A program made the position numbers and the translations under genes. Shown here in pieces: positions 1-5,059 of a stretch of 6,329 bases of DNA (the stretch's first letter is position 1; every line of letters begins with the position of its first letter). This DNA is from an uncultured Ideonella sp. Its GTDB lineage: Bacteria; Pseudomonadota; Gammaproteobacteria; Burkholderiales; Burkholderiaceae. The notes under the pieces are model-generated. The model made no database searches and had not been told where the DNA came from. It worked only from the letters and a program-made list of their open reading frames with translations. The stretch is from positions 1 through 6,329 of the forward strand of contig CAMLGG010000298.1 of NCBI GenBank assembly GCA_946479475.1, in the 5' to 3' direction.

Positions 1-1269
1 CGGTTCCCTCTGGTCGGCCTCAAGGCCAACACGACGTATCTCTACACGCTCGAGTTCACGGGAGAGGGCGGCGAGGTGGCGAACAGCCCCAACGCGTGGT
101 TCCGCACGCCGGTCAAGCTGCCCACCTCGCTGAGCTTCGTCGTCCTGGCCGACTTCATGACCAAGGAGAAGGCTGCGGCGGCACTGCGCAGTGCCGCCAC
201 GCCCCGGCCGGACTTCGGCCTCATCATCGGCGACCTGGACCACTCCGACCCGGCCCGCGAGCCCGGCACGCAGGACTACCGACCCGCCGAGGAGGCCGAG
301 ACCGTGCTCGGCAACCTGCGCCAGATGCGCCGCGCCATGCGCGACCCGTCGCGCCCGGTCGGCGCCGACTTCGTCAAGGCCTTCGTGACCTCCAAGTCGG
401 CCCAGCAGCTGCAGATCCCGCTGTACTACGTCTGGGACGACCACGACTTCTGCATGAACGGCTCGGATTCGGCCTGCCCCTTCGGCGAGCAGGCGCGGCA
501 GGTCTATTCCGAGTACTTCATTCCGGCGGCCGACAACGGGCTGGCCGGCTGCGAAGGCAGCGCGGGCGGCGTCTGGCAGCGCTTCACGCAGGGCGGGCTG
601 GCGGACTTCTTCCTGCTCGATGCACGCAGCCAGCGCGGCCCCGCCGGCACCACCATGCTGGGCGCCTGCCAGAAGCAGTGGCTGCTGGACGGCCTGGCCG
701 CCTCCACCGCGAGCTGGAAGTTCATCATCTCCCCCGTCACCTTCAACCCCGGCACCAAGCCCTGGGATGCCTGGGGCGCCTTCCCGGCCGAGCGCGCGGA
801 ACTGCTGGACTTCATCGCGAGCCATGGCATCCGCAACGTGGTGGTGCTGAGCGGCGACATCCACTCGGGCGGGGCGCTGGACGACGGCAGCCATGCCGGC
901 CTGCCGGAGGCCTCCGTGCCCCACGCCAACATGCCCTCGACCTGGGTCGACACCTACTGCCGGCTCGATCCGGACGACGCCCGCGTGCTCGTGAGCGCGG
1001 GCGGCACCTGGACCAAGGGTGGCCTGATGGATCCCAACCTGCAAGGCACGACGGTGTCCTGCCTCGGCGCGGACTACTCGAAGAAGCGCGTCCAGGCGCC
1101 CGGCCCGGCTCCGTTCCCCCTGCCGGGCGCCGCCCAGCCCGGCTTTCTCAAGGTCGACGTGACGGCCACCTCGGCCACGATCCGCGTGATGGACTCGGCC
1201 GGCCAGCTCCGGCACGGCTATGCTGCCGACGGAAGTCCCGTGGACATGACTCTTGAGCTCACCCGATAG
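1..1269 (+). CDS. PhoD-family metallophosphoesterase (alkaline phosphatase D-like), 5' end missing
   Basis: The frame is open from base 1 to a TAG at 1267-1269, so 422 residues are visible and the start lies upstream. The first ~37 residues (GLKANTTYLYTLEF, then AWFRTP) look like the end of the Fn3-like N-terminal domain of PhoD proteins. The catalytic domain follows: an aspartate in FVVLADF, GDLDH (residues 77-81), WDDHDF (145-150), FFLLDARSQR, the LGACQKQWLLDGL helix typical of PhoD, and GDIHSG (285-290). These Asp and His residues are the expected metal ligands. PhoD enzymes are exported phosphomonoesterases or phosphodiesterases that act on phosphate esters, teichoic acid or phospholipids; the substrate here is unknown. 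Six cysteines (FCM, ACP, GCE, ACQ, YCR, SCL) would suit an oxidised periplasmic protein. GDLDH replaces the commoner GDYIYE, so this is a divergent branch. A GTG at 76 is an internal codon, not a convincing start. The family call is firm and the reaction is not. Confidence 0.9.
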   Translation, partial: RFPLVGLKANTTYLYTLEFTGEGGEVANSPNAWFRTPVKLPTSLSFVVLADFMTKEKAAAALRSAATPRPDFGLIIGDLDHSDPAREPGTQDYRPAEEAETVLGNLRQMRRAMRDPSRPVGADFVKAFVTSKSAQQLQIPLYYVWDDHDFCMNGSDSACPFGEQARQVYSEYFIPAADNGLAGCEGSAGGVWQRFTQGGLADFFLLDARSQRGPAGTTMLGACQKQWLLDGLAASTASWKFIISPVTFNPGTKPWDAWGAFPAERAELLDFIASHGIRNVVVLSGDIHSGGALDDGSHAGLPEASVPHANMPSTWVDTYCRLDPDDARVLVSAGGTWTKGGLMDPNLQGTTVSCLGADYSKKRVQAPGPAPFPLPGAAQPGFLKVDVTATSATIRVMDSAGQLRHGYAADGSPVDMTLELTR

Positions 1270-3370
1270 CCTGCCGGTCGATGCGCCGCTTGCGGTCGCC
1301 GCGGCGGCACCTGAACCTTCCTCCCCGCGTTCCGACCCGTTGGCCGGCTGGCGCCGCGCGCTGATCCATGGCGGCGCGATGCTCGCCCGGCAGCCGACCC
1401 TGCCCCGCCTGCTGGCCGGGATCGAGCTGGTCGGCCGCGGGCAGGCCGGGAGTCACAGGCCCGACGGCGTGCTCGCCTGGGGCCGCAAGCCGAGCGCCCG
1501 CCGCGCACAGGCCTGGGCCACCGAACGCGGCCTGCCCCTGGTCCGGCTGGAGGACGGCTTCCTGCGGTCGGTCGGGCTGGGCAGCGAGGAGCCTCCCCTG
1601 TCCATCGTCGTCGACGATCTGGGGATCTACTACGACGCCGGCGCGCCCTCCCGGCTCGAGCGCCTGATCGCCACCCCGTTGACGGCCGGGCAGGAGGCCC
1701 GGGCGCTGGCGCTGGCGGCCGCCTGGCGAACGGCACGCGCGTCCAAGTACAACTCGGCACGTGAGGCGCCGGGGCTGGTGCGTGAAGGCGACGTGCTGGT
1801 GATAGACCAGACCTTCGGCGACGCGTCCATAGCCTACGGCGCGGCCACCCCCGCCAGCTTCCATCGCATGCTCGAGGCGGCCCTCGACGAGCACCCCGCC
1901 GCCCGGGTGCTGCTCAAGGTCCACCCCGATGTGCTGGCCGGCCAGAAGCGTGGCCACTTCGCGCAGCTGTCGCCCGGTGCGGCGTCGCGCGTCATCCTGC
2001 TGGCCAGCCCGGCGCATCCCAGCGGCCTCCTGGAGCGCGTCCACACCGTCTATTGCGTGACTTCGCAGATGGGCTTCGAGGCCCTGCTCTGGGGCCGGCC
2101 GGTGCGCTGCTTCGGTCTGCCCTTCTACGCCGGCTGGGGGCTGACGAGCGACGAGCCCGAGGCGCCCGTGCGCCGCGGCCGGGTCTCGGCGGCGGCACTG
2201 TGGCATGCCGCCCTGGTCGACTATCCGCGCTACATCGATCCCGAGACCCGCCAGCGCTGCGAGCCCGAGCGCCTGCTCGACTGGATCGGCCTGCAGCGAA
2301 GGATGCGCGAGCGCTTCCCGGCGCAGATGGTGGCGATGGGCTTCTCGCGCTGGAAGAAGCCCATCGCCCGCGCCTTCTTCGCCGGCAGCGACCTGCGCTT
2401 CCAGAGCGCGAGGAAGCCCCTGCCCGAGGGCGCCGGACTGGTGCTTTGGGGCCGCCGGCCGGTGCCCGAGGGCCTGGCGGCGCCGATGCAGGTGCGGCTG
2501 GAGGACGGCTTCCTGCGTTCGGTCGGGCTGGGGGCCGACCTGGTGCGCCCGCTTTCGTGGGTGATGGACGACGTGGGCATGTACTACGACGCCACCGCCC
2601 CCTCGGCGCTGGAGCAGCTGCTGGCCGGTGCCGAGTTCGAGCCGGCCCTTTGCGCCCGCGCGGCGGCCCTGCGCGAGCGCATCCTGGCGGCCGGCCTGAC
2701 CAAGTACAACGTCGGGCGCACGCCCTGGCGCCGCCCGCAGACGGACAAGCAGGTCGTGCTGGTGGTCGGCCAGGTGGAGGCCGATGCCTCGATCCGCCTC
2801 GGCGCCCCTGGCGTGCGAGGCAACCTGGCACTGCTCAAGGCGGTGCGGGCCAGCCTGCCGCAGGCCCACATCGTCTACAAGCCCCACCCGGACGTGGTGG
2901 CGCAATTGCGGGAGGCGGGGCGCGGCGAGGGGCAGGCCGCGCAGTGGTGTGACGAGTTCGTCGTCGACGCGCCGATGGACCAGGTGCTGAGGCAGGTCGA
3001 CGAGGTGCACGTGATCACCTCGCTGGCCGGCTTCGAGGCCCTGCTGCGCGGCAAGCCCGTCACCTGCTGGGGCTGCCCGTTCTATGCCGGCTGGGGGCTC
3101 ACGACCGACCGCGAGCCGATGCCGCGGCGGCGGCGCAAGCTCAGCCTGGACGCCCTCGTGGCAGGCGCGCTGTTGCTCTATCCGACCTACGTGAGCCGCG
3201 ACACCGGCCACTTCACCACCGCCGAGAGGGCGCTGGACGAACTGCAGGCCTGGCGGGCGGAGCATGCGCCGGCCGTGACCTCGCAGGCCTCGCTGGGCCG
3301 GCGAGCCTGGCGATGGACGCTGCGCCACACGGTGGCGTTGCGGCGGCTGTGGACGGGCGAAGCTCGCTGA
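1253..3370 (+). CDS. kpsC: KpsC, dual-module beta-Kdo glycosyltransferase for capsule lipid anchor
   Basis: A 705-residue protein, against about 675 in E. coli. It carries two tandem copies of one module, roughly residues 70-345 and 393-665. Each copy has, in order, RLEDGFLRSVGLG (98-110; 415-427), a DDxGxYYD motif (121-128; 439-446), KYN (165-167; 484-486), DASI plus a glycine (190-196; 511-517), a K-x-HPD motif (222-226; 543-547), a TSxxGFEALL motif (270-279; 589-598) and PFYAGWGLT (290-298; 609-617). Both modules look intact. In E. coli KpsC (GT107) the N-terminal module makes beta-(2->4) and the C-terminal module beta-(2->7) Kdo linkages from CMP-Kdo, extending the Kdo-phosphatidylglycerol primer made by KpsS at the inner membrane. 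The start is uncertain. An in-frame TGA at 1247-1249 closes the frame upstream. TTG 1253 is the first possible start, TTG 1340 and ATG 1379 are alternatives, and none has a strong ribosome binding site. Residues 1-42 are Ala/Pro-rich, and homology probably begins near ATG 1379. Family and function are well supported. Confidence 0.94.
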   Translation: MSSPDSLPVDAPLAVAAAAPEPSSPRSDPLAGWRRALIHGGAMLARQPTLPRLLAGIELVGRGQAGSHRPDGVLAWGRKPSARRAQAWATERGLPLVRLEDGFLRSVGLGSEEPPLSIVVDDLGIYYDAGAPSRLERLIATPLTAGQEARALALAAAWRTARASKYNSAREAPGLVREGDVLVIDQTFGDASIAYGAATPASFHRMLEAALDEHPAARVLLKVHPDVLAGQKRGHFAQLSPGAASRVILLASPAHPSGLLERVHTVYCVTSQMGFEALLWGRPVRCFGLPFYAGWGLTSDEPEAPVRRGRVSAAALWHAALVDYPRYIDPETRQRCEPERLLDWIGLQRRMRERFPAQMVAMGFSRWKKPIARAFFAGSDLRFQSARKPLPEGAGLVLWGRRPVPEGLAAPMQVRLEDGFLRSVGLGADLVRPLSWVMDDVGMYYDATAPSALEQLLAGAEFEPALCARAAALRERILAAGLTKYNVGRTPWRRPQTDKQVVLVVGQVEADASIRLGAPGVRGNLALLKAVRASLPQAHIVYKPHPDVVAQLREAGRGEGQAAQWCDEFVVDAPMDQVLRQVDEVHVITSLAGFEALLRGKPVTCWGCPFYAGWGLTTDREPMPRRRRKLSLDALVAGALLLYPTYVSRDTGHFTTAERALDELQAWRAEHAPAVTSQASLGRRAWRWTLRHTVALRRLWTGEAR
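1544..1581 (+). repeat. 38-bp direct repeat inside kpsC, copy 1
   Basis: This segment encodes RLEDGFLRSVGLG of the N-terminal KpsC module. It matches bases 2495-2532 at 37 of 38 positions (G versus T at the 25th base). The copies lie 951 bp apart, which is exactly 317 codons. It is the best-conserved nucleotide stretch of the internal gene duplication. Confidence 0.9.
2495..2532 (+). repeat. 38-bp direct repeat inside kpsC, copy 2
   Basis: This is the C-terminal module counterpart of 1544-1581, with one mismatch over 38 bp. It encodes the same RLEDGFLRSVGLG motif. A second, shorter identical pair (17 bp, encoding GFEALL) occurs at 2072-2088 and 3029-3045. Protein constraint together with strong codon bias can explain both pairs without recent exchange. 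Confidence 0.9.
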
Positions 3371-3391
3371 AGCAGCCGGCATTTCCGCCTT

Positions 3392-3416
3392 TCTTGCACA
3401 GGCCTGGAAGATTTTT
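3392..3416 (+). terminator. Possible weak Rho-independent terminator after kpsC
   Basis: An imperfect inverted repeat (TCTTGCA at 3392-3398 with TGGAAGA at 3405-3411, one G-G mismatch, six-base loop) is followed directly by TTTTT at 3412-3416. It begins 22 bases after the kpsC stop. The stem is short and weak for such a GC-rich genome, so termination may be partial or absent. The position and the T run are the main support. Confidence 0.3.
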
Positions 3417-3444
3417 CCCGCCAGCCCCGGGCCGCAGGTGCATC

Positions 3445-3452
3445 TCGTCACA
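3445..3452 (+). repeat. TCGTCACA element, distal copy
   Basis: The octamer TCGTCACA followed by G (TCGTCACAG) is the same nine bases as the copy at 3622-3630. It lies 137 bp upstream of the middle copy. Alone it could be chance; it is listed because two further copies sit in front of kpsS. Confidence 0.4.
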
Positions 3453-3581
3453 GCCCGGTCCGTGAGGTCTTGCACAATCCGCCGCGCGGACGGGCCCCGT
3501 GGGGCTGTCCACCATCGATCCACTGCCGAAGACACCGTCAACAAACATCAAATCCGGCACGCCTGCCACCGATTCGTGGGA

Positions 3582-3632
3582 TCGTCACATTCACGGCCCC
3601 TGCCTAGAGTGACACAGTGAATCGTCACAGTG
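3582..3632 (+). promoter_or_regulatory. Cluster of TCAC/GTGA half-sites with two TCGTCACA copies, possible activator binding region
   Basis: Within 51 bp there are two copies of ATCGTCACA (3581-3589 and 3621-3629), 40 bp apart, close to four helical turns. There is also a dyad GTGAC-N10-GTCAC (3609-3613 with 3624-3628), a second TCAC at 3591-3594, and a direct repeat of CACAGTG at 3613-3619 and 3626-3632. Relative to the transcription start predicted from the -24/-12 sequence downstream (about 3694), the two ATCGTCACA copies are centred near -69 and -109. That is a usual zone for enhancer-binding activators of sigma-54 promoters. The repeats are seen directly; their role as protein binding sites is inferred. 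I do not recognise a named regulator's consensus. Confidence 0.4.
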
Positions 3633-3667
3633 CGCCTCGAGCGTGCTCGCCGGGTGTCCCTTCCGGT

Positions 3668-3683
3668 GGGAACGTGGGTTGCC
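3668..3683 (+). promoter_or_regulatory. Candidate sigma-54 (RpoN) -24/-12 promoter for kpsS
   Basis: The sequence GGGAACGTGGGTTGCC matches the RpoN consensus TGGCACG-N4-TTGCA at 9 of 12 specified positions. The invariant GG (3669-3670) and GC (3681-3682) are separated by exactly ten bases. It mismatches at the first T, the C after GG, and the final A/T. With GC at -13/-12 transcription would start at the A at 3694, giving a 70-base leader before the kpsS ATG. A match of this quality can arise by chance in GC-rich DNA. The nearby repeats and the position just before a gene with its own intergenic region raise its likelihood. Confidence 0.4.
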
Positions 3684-3698
3684 AGACCTGGAAACTTT

Positions 3699-3710
3699 GC
3701 CCGGCCGGGC
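3699..3710. repeat. 12-bp perfect palindrome in the kpsS leader
   Basis: GCCCGGCCGGGC reads the same on both strands and would lie at about +6 to +17 of a transcript starting near 3694. It could be an operator or a small RNA structure. In DNA this GC-rich it may also be coincidence. Confidence 0.4.
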
Positions 3711-3763
3711 CCGTCGATGGTGCACACCGGCGGCCGGCATGACCGACCGTTCGACGACCCGAG

Positions 3764-5059
3764 ATGATTCCGACCTCCCTAGACCGCCTGCTCTGTCAGC
3801 GCCGCACGCTGCTGCTGCAGGGTCCGATGGGGCCGTTTTTCGAGCGGCTGGCGGCGACGCTGCGCGCGCATGGGCAGCAGGTCTGGAAGGTCAACTTCAA
3901 CGCCGGCGACGACCTGTTCTTTCGCGGCGAGGAGGTCGTCCAGTTCCGCGATCCGATGGATCTGTGGCCCGCACGGCTGCGCCGGCTGGTGGCCGAGCTG
4001 CGGCTGGACGCGATCGTGCTGTTCGGCCAGTCGCGCCGCATGCACCAGGCCGCGATCGCCGAGGCCGAGGCGATGGGGGTCACGGTGTTCGTGTTCGAGG
4101 AGGGCTACGTCCGTCCGGACTACGTCACCCTCGAGGTGGGCGGGGTCAATGCGGCCTCCTCCCTGCCGCGTGATCCGGCCTTCTACCGCGAGCTGAACGC
4201 CGAGCCGCTGCCTGCGCCGGTCCCGACCGGCCAGAGCTTTCGCGCCGTCGCGGCTGCGGCCATCACGTATTCGGTGGCCCGGGCCCTCGGCCACGGCCGC
4301 TATCCGCACTACCGCCATCACCGCTCGATCGCGCCGGTCAGCCAGGGCCTGAAGTGGGCCCACGGCGCCTGGCGCAAGTGGTGGTACCGCTTCGCCGAGC
4401 GCGAGATGCAGGATTTCCTCGCCGCACCGGAGCAGCACAAGCGCTTCTTCCTGGTGCCCCTGCAGGTCTACAACGACAGCCAGATCCGCCGCCATTCGCG
4501 CTACAAGAGCGTGCCCGCCTTCATCCGCGAGGTCCTGGCCTCGTTCGCGGCCCACGCCCCCGGCGACCAGCTGCTGGTCTTCAAGCACCACCCGCTGGAC
4601 AGGCCCTACAACGACTACACCCGCCTGATCGCCCGCGAGTCGCGCCGCCTGGGCATCGATGCCCGGGTGCACTACATCCACGACCAGCACCTGCCCACGC
4701 TGCTCAAGCACGCCACCGGCGTGGTGACGGTCAACAGCACCACCGGGCTGCAGGCGCTCTATCACGGCACGCCGGTGATCCCGCTGGGCGAGTGCATGTA
4801 TGCGATCGAGGGCCTGGTGCATCCGGGCCCGCTCGACAGCTTCTGGGCCCAACCCGGCCCGGTCGATGCCGAGCTCTTCCAGCGCTTTCGCACCTACCTC
4901 GTGCGGGAGACGCAGCTCAACGCCAGCTTCTACGCGGCTGCGCCGGGCTTGCCTTCGATCACCGAGACGAGCCGCCGGCGCGCTTCCGCTTCCGAAAGGC
5001 CCAGCGCCGCGCCCCAGGCTGCCAGCTGGTCCTCGCCGACGCGCCCGACGTTGAAGTAG
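3764..5059 (+). CDS. kpsS: KpsS, priming beta-Kdo transferase for capsule lipid anchor
   Basis: A 431-residue protein, longer than E. coli KpsS (about 389). KpsS transfers the first beta-Kdo from CMP-Kdo to phosphatidylglycerol at the cytoplasmic face of the inner membrane, and KpsC extends the product. Family features in order: LLLQGPMGPFFERLA (16-30), VNFNAGD (43-49), VLFGQSRRMH (85-94), FEEGYVRPDYVTLE (111-124), the PLQVYNDSQIRRHS block (232-245), FKHHPLDRPYNDY (273-285), HDQHLPTLL (306-314), VNSTTGLQALYHGTPVI (323-339) and the final LNASFY (385-390). ATG 3764 is the only start after an in-frame TGA at 3740-3742, and it places the core 15 residues in; no clear Shine-Dalgarno sequence is visible. 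Residues after about 390 form a Ser/Arg/Ala/Pro-rich tail with no family character, encoded on the strand opposite the end of metH. The gene stands apart from kpsC and may be driven by its own promoter. A start in another frame at 3739 is not credible. Confidence 0.94.
   Translation: MIPTSLDRLLCQRRTLLLQGPMGPFFERLAATLRAHGQQVWKVNFNAGDDLFFRGEEVVQFRDPMDLWPARLRRLVAELRLDAIVLFGQSRRMHQAAIAEAEAMGVTVFVFEEGYVRPDYVTLEVGGVNAASSLPRDPAFYRELNAEPLPAPVPTGQSFRAVAAAAITYSVARALGHGRYPHYRHHRSIAPVSQGLKWAHGAWRKWWYRFAEREMQDFLAAPEQHKRFFLVPLQVYNDSQIRRHSRYKSVPAFIREVLASFAAHAPGDQLLVFKHHPLDRPYNDYTRLIARESRRLGIDARVHYIHDQHLPTLLKHATGVVTVNSTTGLQALYHGTPVIPLGECMYAIEGLVHPGPLDSFWAQPGPVDAELFQRFRTYLVRETQLNASFYAAAPGLPSITETSRRRASASERPSAAPQAASWSSPTRPTLK

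Larger units (their letters stand above)
3371..3763. other. 393-bp intergenic region between kpsC and kpsS
   Basis: I find no convincing gene here. Short open frames exist (for example 3438-3620), but they resemble no known protein and lack ribosome binding sites. The region has small AT-richer patches (around 3410 and 3540-3555) unlike the flanking genes. It contains a weak terminator-like hairpin, three copies of TCGTCACA (3445-3452, 3582-3589, 3622-3629), a cluster of GTGA/TCAC half-sites, a sigma-54-like -24/-12 sequence and a 12-bp palindrome. Together these suggest that kpsS has its own promoter rather than depending only on readthrough from kpsC. A small GCCCC/GGGGC inverted repeat at 3494-3505 has only a 2-base loop and no T tract. 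Confidence 0.75.

Noticed and set aside
96..1256. Second long plus-strand frame (386 codons) within the phosphoesterase gene
   Set aside because: It is the shifted-frame shadow of the PhoD-like gene, with Arg/Ala/Gly-rich composition and none of the metallophosphoesterase motifs.
3494..3505. GCCCC-GT-GGGGC inverted repeat as a terminator
   Set aside because: The two-base loop is too tight for a normal hairpin and there is no following T tract.
1259..3544. Long minus-strand open frame (761 codons) antisense to kpsC
   Set aside because: It lies almost wholly opposite kpsC, and its translation is low-complexity (Arg, Gly, Ala, His, Gln) with no recognisable domain. High GC at third positions suppresses stops in antisense frames, so it is a shadow.
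3438..3620. 60-codon open frame in the intergenic region
   Set aside because: No Shine-Dalgarno sequence, no recognisable protein, and it overlaps the repeat elements that look regulatory. The call cannot be supported.
3643..4173. Plus-strand open frame starting upstream of kpsS (176 codons)
   Set aside because: It overlaps kpsS in the +1-shifted frame, and its translation becomes an Arg/Gly-rich shadow of kpsS. No ribosome binding site or family resemblance.
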